Assembly: GCA_963776675.1 (NCBI GenBank)
Contig: CAVZNR010000049.1
Span: 62,001 to 126,000, forward strand
Origin: Hyphomicrobium_A sp963776675
GTDB lineage: Bacteria; Pseudomonadota; Alphaproteobacteria; Rhizobiales; Hyphomicrobiaceae
Direction: 5' to 3'
DNA: 64,000 bases
The notes under the pieces were generated by a model. That model saw only the letters and a program-made list of their open reading frames with translations, was not told the DNA's origin and searched no databases. Position numbers and translations under genes: made by a program. Of this stretch, positions 8,550-17,538 are shown piece by piece; the stretch's first letter is position 1, and every line of letters starts with the position of its first letter.

Positions 8550-8757
8550 GGATGGACCTTTTTGGGCGACGGCGGAAAGGACACACAAGCTCAGGAGAAG
8601 CTAGGTCACAGGTGCAAACATGTGGTAAAAATTTTCTTTAAGAGCAGTTACTTATGGAACAGTGTGGATGGCAGCCGGGAGGGCCGTGAATTGCCCTTCA
8701 GTTGCATCGCCTTTCAGCGCATCAACGTCCCCGTTCAACAATCAAGAGACGGTGGAC

Positions 8758-8997
8758 ATGCGCATCCTAGCCTTCAATTCGGTGTTGCTCGCTTTGGCTC
8801 TTTCCGCGTGCGCGGAGTCCGATCCGCCGGTTCGTGACTTCGAGCCCGTCAGCAGACAGTCTCAACTGGGTGCACATACACAGGGCGTCCCGCTCCCGAT
8901 GCGCAAGCCGGCCTACAGCATTGCCGCCGAGCTCGCGACCACCGACTTCACGCCCTATCTGAAGCGCATCCCCGGATTCAGCCAGTCGTCGCAATGA
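8758..8997 (+). CDS. Small predicted lipoprotein
   Basis: A 79-residue protein with a lipoprotein signal: Met-Arg, a hydrophobic core, then lipobox LSAC with the lipidated Cys at residue 19. The mature part of 60 residues has no recognised domain and ends KRIPGFSQSSQ. ATG 8758 is the natural start since upstream in-frame codons would bury the signal peptide. It is convergent with hemH, 24 bp away. Function unknown; it is probably anchored at the outer membrane. Confidence 0.65.
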   Translation: MRILAFNSVLLALALSACAESDPPVRDFEPVSRQSQLGAHTQGVPLPMRKPAYSIAAELATTDFTPYLKRIPGFSQSSQ

Positions 8998-9021
8998 GCG
9001 CTGCAACGCTGGCGGCTGGCG

Positions 9022-10083
9022 TTACAGCCAGCCCTGCAGCTCGCGGCGCACCACCGCCTCGATGACGCGCATGCCCTCGGCACTGTCATTGAGCGCCGGC
9101 AGATAGGCGAACTTCTCGCCGCCGCCTTCCTCGAAGTAGTGGCGGTTCTCCGCATCGAGCTCCTCGAGCGTCTCCAGGCAATCGGCGGAGAAGCCCGGCG
9201 CCACAAGGGCAATCCGCTTTAGGCCATCGGCGGCGAGCCGCTTGATGGTCTCGTCGGTGTAGGGCTGCAGCCAAGGATCGTTGCCGAACCGCGACTGGAA
9301 CGTGGTCAGCCACTTGTCCTCGGGCCAGCCGAGACGCTCGCGCAGCAGCCGCGACGTCTTCTGGCACTGGCAATGATAAGGATCGCCGGCCTCGAGATAG
9401 GCTTGCGGCATGCCGTGGAAGGTGGCGATGATCACCTCCGGCTCGAAATCGAGCTTGCCGAGATCGCGCTCCATCGCTGTGGCCACGGCGTCGATGTAGA
9501 CCGGATCGTCGTGATAGCTCGGGGCGACGCGCACGGCCGGCTGCCAGCGCATCCGCATGAGCGTGCGGAAGGCGTGATCGCACGCCGTCGCCGTGGTCGC
9601 CGCCGCATACTGCGGATAAAGCGGCACCAGAAGGATGCGGTCGCAGCCCTTTTCCTGCAGCGCCCGGATGCGGCTGTCGGTCGTCGGGTTGGCGTAGCGC
9701 ATGGCCCAGTCGACCTCGACGCGCGGCTCGTTTGCAAACACCTTGCGCAGGTGCTCGGCCTGGTTGCGCGTGATGGTCTTGAGCGGACCTTCGTCGAGCT
9801 CGTTGTTCCAGATGGTGGCGTAGTCCTTGCCCTTGCGTCCGGGTCGCACCGACAGAATGATGAGGTTGAGGATCGGCCACCACTTCCAGCGCGGCACCTC
9901 GATGACGCGCCGGTCCGAGAGGAACTCCTTCAGGTAGCGGCGCATCGGCCAGTAATCGGTCGCATCCGGCGTGCCCAGATTGAGCAACAGCACGCCGACG
10001 CGGCCGTACGCCACCTGCGGATGCCCTGCGGGCCATGCCGCACGGTCCACCTCGAAGCGGGCGCTCGATTTGATCTCGTTCAC
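9022..10083 (-). CDS. hemH: Ferrochelatase
   Basis: A 353-residue enzyme that inserts ferrous iron into protoporphyrin IX, the last step of protoheme synthesis. Family blocks are present in order: VGVLLLNLGTPDATDYWPMRRYLKEFL, then PLYPQYAAATT, then the active-site stretch IIATFHGMPQ with the catalytic His. After that come DPYHCQCQKTSRLL, TTFQSRFGNDPWLQPYTDET and CLETLEELDAENR with the conserved Glu. Length is typical of alphaproteobacterial forms. It stands alone, with a convergent lipoprotein gene downstream and a CHAD gene divided from it by about 100 bp upstream. No defect seen. Confidence 0.96.
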   Translation of the reverse strand: MNEIKSSARFEVDRAAWPAGHPQVAYGRVGVLLLNLGTPDATDYWPMRRYLKEFLSDRRVIEVPRWKWWPILNLIILSVRPGRKGKDYATIWNNELDEGPLKTITRNQAEHLRKVFANEPRVEVDWAMRYANPTTDSRIRALQEKGCDRILLVPLYPQYAAATTATACDHAFRTLMRMRWQPAVRVAPSYHDDPVYIDAVATAMERDLGKLDFEPEVIIATFHGMPQAYLEAGDPYHCQCQKTSRLLRERLGWPEDKWLTTFQSRFGNDPWLQPYTDETIKRLAADGLKRIALVAPGFSADCLETLEELDAENRHYFEEGGGEKFAYLPALNDSAEGMRVIEAVVRRELQGWL

Positions 10084-10181
10084 GGTGCTCCTCGGGGCCG
10101 GCGTCAGGCTAGGGACGGGTGCTCAAGGGAATATGTGCCGTATACGCGCCGTTGCAAAGGCTGGATCAGACGCCTGCCCGG

Positions 10182-11173
10182 CTAGGACGCTTGCGTTGCA
10201 GCGGCGCGTCGACGCGAGGGGCCGCGCACCCGCGTTTTCTTGGGCGTCGAATTGGGCTGCTCCTCGGGCTCCTGATCCTTGAGCGCGAGCGCGGCCTCCC
10301 AATAGGCGCCGATGCGGCGGCGCAGGTTCTTTGGACCTTCCGAATAAAGGCGGACGCCGCGCGGATGCGCGATGGCGCGCAGCTCCTGCTGGCGCTCGCG
10401 CGCCAGCTTCTCGATTGCGGCAGCATGGCCGGTTTTCAAGCCGCCGGCCTGCTCGGAGTGCACGAAGCCGACGAGAAGAGCCAGATCGTGGTCGTCGCCC
10501 AAGCAGCTGCGACAGGGCGCGGGCCTCGGCAACCCGCGCAGTTGAGGCAGCCGGTCCAGCTGCGCGACAGCAGCACCATGTGGCGCCAGTGCTGCTGGGT
10601 TCCCTTGCGCCACTCGTGAAAGACCTCGTCCGATTGCTCGGCGTAGGCCTTGCGGAAGTTGCGGCGCGCCTTGCGGTAGCTCGCCTCCAGCCCCGGCCCC
10701 ACGATTTCAAATCCTGAGCCGCTCAGCTGCAGGTGCGCGAACCGCTTCTTCGCCTCCGCCAGGCGCCCCAGCGCCTGCTTCATGGCGGCGGCCTCGACCG
10801 CCGAGCTATCCAGACCGTTCTCTGTGTGCAGTGCCTCGCGCACGGACTCAGCAAGAGCTTTGCGTCCGGATGGCGCGTTTGCTTCCAGCTTGGCGATGGT
10901 TTCGATCAGCACGTGCCGGTCGCGCGTCCCCGACAGTCCGCGACCAATCTCACGCAGTCTCGCATTCTCTCCGCGAAAGCCGCTCTCGCCCAGCGCCGGC
11001 CGCACGAGGCGCAACAATGCGCGCAGCCTTTTCAGAGACTTGCGCGTCTCGTGCACGGCCACCACCGCGTCGCCTGAGCCTTTGAGCTGGCATTGTGCCC
11101 GCTCGATCTGCTCGCGCGCGATGCGCTTGACTCCGGCCTCGAAAGGCTCAGTAAGCTTGAAACGAAAGGCCAT
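10182..11173 (-). pseudogene. CHAD-domain protein, interrupted by two +1 frameshifts
   Basis: A protein of about 330 residues with the conserved histidine alpha-helical (CHAD) domain, a helical fold that binds polyphosphate and other anions. The first frame runs from ATG 11173 through VHETRKSLKRLRALLRLVRPALG to WRHMVLLSRSW. The conserved continuation ARVAEARALSQLLG is found one frame over, and GDDHDLALLVGF in a third. Two single-base insertions, at about 10540 and 10498-10501, explain both jumps. After them the frame runs open to the stop at 10182, giving a basic tail (TPKKTRVRGPSRRR). Whether these are real mutations or sequence errors cannot be told from this copy alone. Upstream is the thi operon on the same strand. 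Confidence 0.8.
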
Positions 11174-11282
11174 GCACACGCTCGTTCAGCGACCCGGCAA
11201 GCCGAGACAATGTGACAAAAACATTAATTCCACTATTTGATCTAGCCGCCGCGTGAGCGCAAGCGCGGATGGTGCGGCAATA

Positions 11283-11948
11283 TCATCGAAATTTTTCAGC
11301 ACACTCGTCCGTGGTCGAAAGCGACACACCCGATCGCACCGAATCCGCCCAGTCGAGCCACAACCGGATCCGCGCCTCTGGATCGGATGCCGTCAAGAAA
11401 TCGGTAATCACAGCGAGGGATTGCGCTCCCGCAGCCAAGACACCGGGCGCTCGTTCGGGCGTTAGGCCGCCGATTGTGACAAGCGGCAGCGCTCCGATGC
11501 GCGCCTTCCACTGTCCAATTCTTTCAAGCCCTTGCGGGGCCCATTTCATGACTTTCAGCTTCGTCTTGTAGATGGGCCCGAGCGCCACGTAGTCGGGCGC
11601 AGCCGCAAGCGCGGTTTGAAGCTCCGTCTCGCTGTGCGTAGAGACACCGAGGCGCAGACCCGCCGCCTTGATCGCGGCAACGTCCGCGGCGGCAAGATCC
11701 TCCTGCCCCAAATGAATGTAATCGGCGCCGGCCGCGATCGCCTCACGCCAGTAGTCGTTGACGATGAGCTGGCAACCGTGCGCCCGCGCAACCGCTAAGC
11801 CCGCCTCGATCTGGCGGCGTACCTCGGCCGCGTCCACGTCCTTTACGCGCAGCTGCACGGTGCGCACGCCGAGCGGAACGATGCGGGCCAGCCAATCGGC
11901 ATCGGGGACGATCGGATAGAAGACGTCGAGCCCGGGGCGCTCATGCAT
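11283..11948 (-). CDS. thiE: Thiamine phosphate synthase
   Basis: A 221-residue TIM-barrel enzyme that joins the pyrimidine (HMP-PP) and thiazole moieties to form thiamine phosphate. Blocks include VRTVQLRVKD, CQLIVNDYWREAIAAGADYIHLGQEDL, GVSTHSETEL, APDYVALGPIYKTKLK, and the phosphate-binding VTIGGLTPERAPGVLAAGAQSLAVITDF. The family is more often annotated with VNDR; here the residue after Asp is Tyr. The start codon ATG 11948 overlaps the end of thiG by eight bases, so the two are probably translated together. A 34-residue extension after the barrel is unremarkable. Confidence 0.93.
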   Translation of the reverse strand: MHERPGLDVFYPIVPDADWLARIVPLGVRTVQLRVKDVDAAEVRRQIEAGLAVARAHGCQLIVNDYWREAIAAGADYIHLGQEDLAAADVAAIKAAGLRLGVSTHSETELQTALAAAPDYVALGPIYKTKLKVMKWAPQGLERIGQWKARIGALPLVTIGGLTPERAPGVLAAGAQSLAVITDFLTASDPEARIRLWLDWADSVRSGVSLSTTDECAEKFR

Positions 11949-12783
11949 CGCCGGGCTTGCCCTTGGCAGCGCCCAGATCGAAGAAGGGCGTCCCGGCCAC
12001 GGGCGTCGATGGCTCGGCCATGTCGCGCATGCCCATGAGACCCGACTCGTAGGCCGCGCGGCCGGCCTCGATCGCCTTGGCGAAGGCGCCCGCCATGCGC
12101 ACGGGATCGCCGGCTTTGGCCACCGCCGTGTTGAGCAGCACCCCGTCGAAGCCCATCTCCATCGCCAGCGCCGCGTGCGAGGGCGCTCCGATGCCGGCGT
12201 CGATGATGAGGGGCACGGCGGGAAAATACGCGCGCAGGCTTTTGAGCGCGTACGGGTTGGCAAGCCCGCGGCCGGAGCCGATGGGGGCACCCCACGGCAT
12301 CAGCACCTCGCAGCCGGCCGCGATCAGCCGCTCGGCAATCGACAGATCCTCGGTCGTGTAGGGCAGAACCTTGAAGCCGTCCTTCGCCAGGATGCCCGCC
12401 GCCTCGACGAGGCCGACGACCTCCGGCTGCAGCGTGTCGTCGTTGGCGATGACCTCCAGCTTCACCCAATCGGTTGCGAACACCTCGCGCGCCATCTGGG
12501 CGGTCGTCACGGCCTCCTTGACCGTGCGGCAGCCGGCGGTGTTGGGCAGCACGCGCACGCCGAGCTCGGAGACGAGCTGCAGGAAGCGTTCGCCCGTGCG
12601 TCCGCGCGCCTGCTCGCGGCGCAAGCACACCGTGACCAGTCCGGACCCCGAGACCTCCACCGCGCGCGCCAGCACGTGGGGCGATGGATACTGCGCGGTG
12701 CCGAGCAGCAGCCGCGAGGCGAGCTCCATGCCGTACAGCGTGAAGGCGCTGTGAGGCGTCGCCGATGGTTCGATCGCGTTCAT
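11941..12783 (-). CDS. thiG: Thiazole synthase
   Basis: A 280-residue enzyme that builds the thiazole ring of thiamine from deoxyxylulose phosphate, dehydroglycine and ThiS thiocarboxylate. Conserved stretches are SRLLLGTAQYPSP, SGLVTVCLRRE, LPNTAGCRTVKEAV, the Schiff-base Lys region TDWVKLEVIANDDTL, VLPYTTEDL, LMPWGAPIGSGRGL, VPLIIDAGIGAPSHAALAMEMG and DGVLLNTAVAKA. ATG 12783 is chosen because the earlier open part lies over thiS in another frame and lacks similarity. It is 44 bp after thiS and overlaps thiE by eight bases, forming thiS-thiG-thiE. Confidence 0.95.
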   Translation of the reverse strand: MNAIEPSATPHSAFTLYGMELASRLLLGTAQYPSPHVLARAVEVSGSGLVTVCLRREQARGRTGERFLQLVSELGVRVLPNTAGCRTVKEAVTTAQMAREVFATDWVKLEVIANDDTLQPEVVGLVEAAGILAKDGFKVLPYTTEDLSIAERLIAAGCEVLMPWGAPIGSGRGLANPYALKSLRAYFPAVPLIIDAGIGAPSHAALAMEMGFDGVLLNTAVAKAGDPVRMAGAFAKAIEAGRAAYESGLMGMRDMAEPSTPVAGTPFFDLGAAKGKPGDA

Positions 12784-12827
12784 GCGCACATGTGCCTGAT
12801 AGCCTGATGAGCCTGAAACGTCTGAGC

Positions 12828-13049
12828 CTAGCCGCCGTGACGCGGCGAGACGATCTCGATTTTGTCGCCGCCCTCGATCCGCGTTGCGGTGCGCGCACGC
12901 TCGGGCACGAAGTCTCCGTTGCGCGCCGTGGCAATGCGCTTGCCCGCGTGCCCCAGCTCGGCGACCAGCTCGGCCAGCGTGCCGGCCTGAGTCGACAGAG
13001 CATCGCCGTTCACGGTGATGGTGCGGGCCAGGGTCGTTGCGTCCGTCAC
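12828..13049 (-). CDS. thiS: Sulfur carrier protein ThiS
   Basis: A 73-residue ubiquitin-like sulfur carrier for thiazole synthesis. The sequence ITVNGDALSTQAGTLAELVAELG to IATARNGDFVPERARTATRIEGGDKIEIVSPRHGG shows the beta-grasp pattern and the essential C-terminal Gly-Gly that is adenylated and thiocarboxylated. The start is placed at GTG 13049, where GAGG lies seven bases upstream; an upstream in-frame ATG at about 13073 would add eight residues. It is first in thiSGE. I saw no THI-box (TPP riboswitch) core in the 200 bases upstream. Confidence 0.88.
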   Translation of the reverse strand: MTDATTLARTITVNGDALSTQAGTLAELVAELGHAGKRIATARNGDFVPERARTATRIEGGDKIEIVSPRHGG

Positions 13050-13251
13050 GGGGCAACCTCGCTGTTGCGGCATGACCTTGCCGCTTTGCACCAATTCAAC
13101 AGAATTCGCCCGCAAAGCTCAAGTCGCACCCGCCCACTTTGTGTTCGCGTTGACAGTTGTCATACGCCGATGCCATGAATATCGACACTTGGGAGGCCAC
13201 GTTACAAAAACCAATAAGGAAAGCCCCATCAAGCGGGCTTGGGGAGGCGCC

Positions 13252-14025
13252 ATGGCGTCGACGGGGGTTGAGACGGGGCCGGGCACCGCGCCGGCGGCCG
13301 CCGTGGCAGGGGCACCGAGCGAAGTTCGCGTCTATCCACATTCTCCAATTCTCTACTGGTGGGTGGTCTGGGCCTACGGGTTCTTCTGCGCAGCGATCAC
13401 GTGGGCGCAAGGCGACACCTTCACCATCGGCGGCGGCAAGCCGCTTTTGATCCATCCGCAGCCTTGGGTCGGCGTCTCGTTCACGATCCTATTGCTGTTC
13501 ACCGCGCTCGCGACCACCGTCAAGGCGCGCGGCATCGGCTCGATCCTTCTGGTCCTGCTGCTGGTGGGAGCTGCCGTCGGCACGCAGTTTGTGATGAGCA
13601 TTGAGGGGCTGTTCAAGACGCCGCCGGCGATCCTCGTGCACATGAACCTCGCCTTCTACATGATGGTGTCCTCGGCGCTGTTCGTCGTCTGGTTCGTCAT
13701 CGTGTTCATCTTCGACCGCTTGAGCTTCTGGCGCTTCCGCGGTGCGCAGATCGAGCGCGTGCAGCGCTTCGCCAGCATTCTGGGGCGCGCGCCGGAGAGC
13801 TACTCGGTCATGCACGTCAGGCTGACGCGCTTTAGCGACGACATCCTCGCCCACAAGATCTTAGGGCTAGGCATCATCGGGCTCGGCACCAGCGACATCG
13901 ATGGCAAGATCGCCATCTTCGGCGGCGGCAACGAGGCGTTTCGCATCGAGAATGTGTGGCGGGCCAAGCGCACCTTGCAGCAGATCCAATCCATGATGGG
14001 CCAGAAGGCGACCGTCGTGACCTGA
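13252..14025 (+). CDS. Conserved inner-membrane protein of unknown function
   Basis: A 257-residue protein set between thiS and thiO on the opposite strand. After a soluble N-terminus (about 30 residues) there are four predicted membrane helices: around 38-55, 75-92, 97-115 and 130-155, the last rich in Val, Phe and Trp. The C-terminal 100 residues are soluble (ERVQRFASILGRAPESYSVMHVRL to AFRIENVWRAKRTLQQIQSMMGQ). They faintly recall the end of small membrane PH-like domains, where a strand is followed by a helix of this kind, but that is weak inference. Start ATG 13252 has GGGGAGG just upstream. Its position inside the thiamine genes need not mean a shared function. Confidence 0.7.
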   Translation: MASTGVETGPGTAPAAAVAGAPSEVRVYPHSPILYWWVVWAYGFFCAAITWAQGDTFTIGGGKPLLIHPQPWVGVSFTILLLFTALATTVKARGIGSILLVLLLVGAAVGTQFVMSIEGLFKTPPAILVHMNLAFYMMVSSALFVVWFVIVFIFDRLSFWRFRGAQIERVQRFASILGRAPESYSVMHVRLTRFSDDILAHKILGLGIIGLGTSDIDGKIAIFGGGNEAFRIENVWRAKRTLQQIQSMMGQKATVVT

Positions 14026-14049
14026 TGGGGGACGCGTTGATCGCGTCCC

Positions 14050-15048
14050 TCACTGCTGCACGACGATCAGCTCCGAGGTCTCACCCGTCTGCAGATAGTC
14101 CGCCACCGCCTGCGCCAGCACAGGCGCCAGCAGAAAGCCGTGGCGGTACGCGCCGTTGACCAGAATGCGCCGGCCGCCTTCGCGCACGATCGCGCGCGGC
14201 ATGTTGTCGGGAAAGGCCGGACGCACGCCCGCGCCCAGATCGAGGATCTCAGCTTCCCCGAAGGCCGGATGCAGCGCATAGGCCGCGCCCAGAAGCTCCA
14301 GCGCCGAGCGCACCGTGACGGGTCCGTCGTCCTCCGTCTCCAGAACAGTCGCGCCGATCATGTAATGGCCGTCGCCCCAGGGCACGACGTACAGCGGATG
14401 GCGCGGATGCAGGAGTTGCACCGGCCGTTTGAGCGCGATCTCGTGCGAGCGCACGATGAGGCGCTCACCGCGCACGCCGCGCAGATCGGGAAGCACGTCG
14501 CGCGCGGCGAGCCCGCGGCAATCGACGAGCACGTCGGCCTCGTCGGCAAGTTCGCTGACGCCAAGCTGCACGTCGACGCCCGCATGCTGCACCTCGCCCA
14601 GCATGAACGCGAGCGCGTCGGGCGCCGGCATGTGCGCCTCTTCGGCAAAGTAGAGGGCAGAGGAGAAACGCCCCTCGAGGTCGGGCTCGAGGCTTTGCAG
14701 GGCTTTGGCATCGAGGCTCTCGTGGCCTTGCGTGCGCTTGGCGAAATGCTCGAGCTCGACACGGTCGCGCGCCGCCGCGACGACGAGGCTGCCGGCAGTG
14801 ATGAGATCGGGATAGAGCGCGCGCCACAAGGCGACGCCCTCGAGCGCGAGCGCGCGCAAACCGGGCGGGCCGTTCTCGGCCTCCCGCTCGGGCGCCAGCA
14901 TCACGGCCGCATAGAGGCTCGCAGCGTGCGCGAACGGCTCCGCGCTCGCCTCCAAAAGGCGCACGTGGTGTCCGGCACGCGCGAGCGTCAGCGCCTGCCA
15001 CAGGCCGAGGATGCCGCCGCCCTGCACGGTGATGGCGCGAGAGGTCAT
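14050..15048 (-). CDS. thiO: FAD-dependent glycine oxidase for thiamine synthesis
   Basis: A 332-residue D-amino-acid-oxidase-family flavoprotein. In the thiamine pathway ThiO oxidises glycine to dehydroglycine for ThiG. The N-terminal dinucleotide motif is VQGGGILGLWQALTLARAGHHVRLLEA. Family features continue with AASLYAAVMLAPERE, VDCRGLAARDVLPDLRGVRGE, HPRHPLYVVPWGDGHYMIGATVLETED and the FAD-end block LVNGAYRHGFLLAPVLAQAVADYL. ATG 15048 lies ten bases after the ggt stop codon, whose TGA is part of its GAGG ribosome site, so it is translated from the ggt message. It is separated from thiSGE by an opposing gene, an arrangement unlike the usual thiCOSGE order. Confidence 0.9.
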   Translation of the reverse strand: MTSRAITVQGGGILGLWQALTLARAGHHVRLLEASAEPFAHAASLYAAVMLAPEREAENGPPGLRALALEGVALWRALYPDLITAGSLVVAAARDRVELEHFAKRTQGHESLDAKALQSLEPDLEGRFSSALYFAEEAHMPAPDALAFMLGEVQHAGVDVQLGVSELADEADVLVDCRGLAARDVLPDLRGVRGERLIVRSHEIALKRPVQLLHPRHPLYVVPWGDGHYMIGATVLETEDDGPVTVRSALELLGAAYALHPAFGEAEILDLGAGVRPAFPDNMPRAIVREGGRRILVNGAYRHGFLLAPVLAQAVADYLQTGETSELIVVQQ

Positions 15049-15057
15049 GGACACACC

Positions 15058-16863
15058 TCAATCTCCCAGCGCGGCGCCTTCACGGCGCCAGTCGGCTGCG
15101 CCTTCGAGGCGGTTGCCGCGGCGCATGACGATGTGCGTGCCGGAGTTCATCAGCGACGGCATGATTGTGTGGCCGTAGGCCTTGAGCTTCAGGCCGGCCC
15201 ACACGGCGGGACCCGCAATCTCGATGTCGAAGCCGCGGCCCTGGCTGCCGAAGTTCAAAAGATCGGCGGCCTCCTGCGCGTCCATCCCCCAATCGATCAG
15301 CGCGACGAGCGTCTTGACGACATACATAATGATGCGGCTGCCGCCGGGCGAGCCGAGCACGGCGAACACCTTTCCGTCGGCGTCGAACACGATGGTCGGC
15401 GACATGGAGCTGCGCGGGCGCTTGCCGGGGCCCACGGCGTTGGCAACCGGGCGGCCTTCGGCGTCGGTCGGGCGAAACGAGAAGTCCGTGAGCTCGTTGT
15501 TCAGAAGGAAGCCCGCCGCCCAGTTGTGCGAGCCGAACGCGCCTTCGATGGTGGTGGTCATGGCGACCGCGTTGCCGTCGTCGTCGATGATGGAGATGTG
15601 GCTGGTGCCGGCGCGCTCCTTGGTGGCGTCGCGGCCGAACGACTGCCTCTTCAGGCCGGGTGGCACGCCGGGCTCGACATTCTCCTTCGACACCAAAGGA
15701 TCGATGAGCGCGCCGCGCGCCGCCAGATATCCGGGATCGAGCAGGCCGCCGGGAATCTCCACGAAGTCGGGATCGCCCATGTAGCGGTTGCGGTCGGCGT
15801 AGGCGAGCTTCTCGGCTTCCGCGATGAGGTGCAGCGCCTGCGCACCCAGAGCCGCCTTAGGCCCCTTGCCGAGATTGAACGGCTCCAGGATCTTCAGGGT
15901 TTGCGCCACCGTCGGACCGCCCGACGAGGGCGGGCCCACGCCGCAGATCTTGTAGCTGCGGTAGGTGACGCACACCGGCGCCCGCTCTTTGACGGTGTAG
16001 CCGGCAAGATCTTCAAGCGTCATGCCGCCGGGCGCGGTCGGTGCGTCGGCGACCGCCTTCACGATCGCGTCGGCCACCGGGCCTTCGTAGAAGGCGCGCG
16101 ATCCCTCCGCCGCGATGCGACGCAGCGTGGCGGCAAGCTCCGGGTTGCGCAGCGTAAATCCGATGGGCCAGGCGCTGCCCGTATGGGTGAAGAAGTACTC
16201 GCGCGACGCCGGCACGAAGCTCTCCGGTCCCTCCCAGCGCAGCAGCAGGTGCAGCCGCGGCGAGACATCGAAGCCCTGCTCGGCAAGCTGGATCGCCGGC
16301 TCGAACAGCCGCGCCCACGGCAGCTTGCCGTGCTGCTTGTGCACCGTCTCCAGAAGCCGCACGATGCCGGGCACGCCGATGCTCAGTCCCGACAGCACCG
16401 CTTGTGAGAACGGCATCGGCTGGCCGTCGACGAGAAAGCGATCGGGGCGCGCCGACGCCGGCGCCGTCTCGCGGCCGTCGTAGGCTTTGAGCTGCTTTTG
16501 CGCGGCGTCCCAATACAGAATAAAGGCGCCGCCGCCGATGCCCGACGACTGCGGCTCCACGATATTGAGGACGAGCTGCGTTGCGATGGCCGCGTCGATC
16601 GCGGAGCCGCCGGCACGCAACATCTCGCGACCGGCTTCCGCCGCATAGGGGTTGGCGGCCGAGACCATGTGCAGCTCGGCGGTGGCCAGCCCCTTGGATT
16701 CGAATCCGGTCGCCGCCTCAGGCGCGCTGCGCGGATCCTGCGCACACGCACGTTCGGTGCCTGCAAACGCCAGCATGGCCGCAAACACCAGCACGCCTGC
16801 GCGCATCGCGGGCCTACTCATGGCGGGGCGCACGAGGAATCGGGAGGCTTTCACTTGGGACAT
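15058..16863 (-). CDS. ggt: Gamma-glutamyltranspeptidase, periplasmic
   Basis: A 601-residue N-terminal-nucleophile hydrolase that cleaves the gamma-glutamyl bond of glutathione. A signal peptide (about residues 20-42, ending ACAQ) targets it to the periplasm. The large-subunit block GGSAIDAAIATQLVLNIVEPQSSGIGGGAF is present. Self-cleavage is expected before the Thr of GTSHISIIDDDGNAVAMTTTIEGAFGS, giving the small subunit, which retains the substrate-binding regions RPRSSMSPTIV and LGSPGGSRII. Length is typical. It ends so close to thiO that the two are probably co-transcribed. The start ATG 16863 precedes two later Met codons that could also serve. Confidence 0.94.
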   Translation of the reverse strand: MSQVKASRFLVRPAMSRPAMRAGVLVFAAMLAFAGTERACAQDPRSAPEAATGFESKGLATAELHMVSAANPYAAEAGREMLRAGGSAIDAAIATQLVLNIVEPQSSGIGGGAFILYWDAAQKQLKAYDGRETAPASARPDRFLVDGQPMPFSQAVLSGLSIGVPGIVRLLETVHKQHGKLPWARLFEPAIQLAEQGFDVSPRLHLLLRWEGPESFVPASREYFFTHTGSAWPIGFTLRNPELAATLRRIAAEGSRAFYEGPVADAIVKAVADAPTAPGGMTLEDLAGYTVKERAPVCVTYRSYKICGVGPPSSGGPTVAQTLKILEPFNLGKGPKAALGAQALHLIAEAEKLAYADRNRYMGDPDFVEIPGGLLDPGYLAARGALIDPLVSKENVEPGVPPGLKRQSFGRDATKERAGTSHISIIDDDGNAVAMTTTIEGAFGSHNWAAGFLLNNELTDFSFRPTDAEGRPVANAVGPGKRPRSSMSPTIVFDADGKVFAVLGSPGGSRIIMYVVKTLVALIDWGMDAQEAADLLNFGSQGRGFDIEIAGPAVWAGLKLKAYGHTIMPSLMNSGTHIVMRRGNRLEGAADWRREGAALGD

Positions 16864-17073
16864 ACGGGCGGCTTTGCGGGGTCTGCTGCGGGCGGCGTGG
16901 AACGCATTCCTCTCTATATCGGCGCCGTGAGCCTTGCTGTCGAGCCCAATTGCCCGGCACTTGTCGCCTCACACTAGGGGAACATTAACCCGAGACGGCC
17001 TCACTGGTTTTGCCCGTGCGCACCGTTCGCGCGGCGCCGTCTTTGTTCAAATCGTGCGAAAGGTCCCGCGTTG

Positions 17074-17538
17074 ATGTTGCCGTCGTCGCCCTTGCACATG
17101 CTGCGCGCGTGGTTTTTTGGCGCCTCCGCTGTCCCGCTCGCGTCTGGCGCGTGCATACCGCATTCGTGCCGCGGTGCCAAAGGCGAGACCGTCGAGACGC
17201 TGCTTGCAACCTCGACGACGCTGCTCGGTCAGCCGCTGGCCTATCCCACGGGCGGTCCCGCCAGGGTGACCGCAGATATCATCACCATCGCGCCCGGGGC
17301 CGAGACGGGATGGCACGAGCACGATGTGCCGTTGCTCGCCTACGTCATGGAAGGCGAGCTCACCGTCGACTACGGCCCGAAAGGAACGCACGTCTATCGC
17401 GTGGGCGACGTGATCGTGGAAGCGGTCGAGATCGCGCACAACGGCCACAACGCCGGGTCGCGCCCGGTGCGCCTGTTCGCCGTTTTTCTGGGCGCCGAGG
17501 GCGTGCCGGATACGACGCACGTCGACGCGCCTCAATGA
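17074..17538 (+). CDS. Secreted cupin-domain protein
   Basis: A 154-residue single-domain cupin with a probable signal peptide of about 28 residues. The cupin metal motif is visible as GWHEHDVPLLAYVMEGELTVDYG (His, His, then Glu), followed by the second motif region GDVIVEAVEIAHNGHNAG with His. Such proteins bind a metal; the reaction cannot be inferred. ATG 17074 follows an in-frame TTG, with AAAGG about nine bases upstream. Its final seven bases overlap the end of the convergent dnaE2 gene. Confidence 0.8.
   Translation: MLPSSPLHMLRAWFFGASAVPLASGACIPHSCRGAKGETVETLLATSTTLLGQPLAYPTGGPARVTADIITIAPGAETGWHEHDVPLLAYVMEGELTVDYGPKGTHVYRVGDVIVEAVEIAHNGHNAGSRPVRLFAVFLGAEGVPDTTHVDAPQ

Noticed and set aside
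13050..13251. A TPP riboswitch before thiS
   Set aside because: I looked for the conserved CTGAGA and related core on the minus strand and did not see it.
14140..16407. A 755-codon plus-strand reading frame across thiO and ggt
   Set aside because: It is antisense to two well-conserved genes, crosses their boundary and has no recognisable domain.
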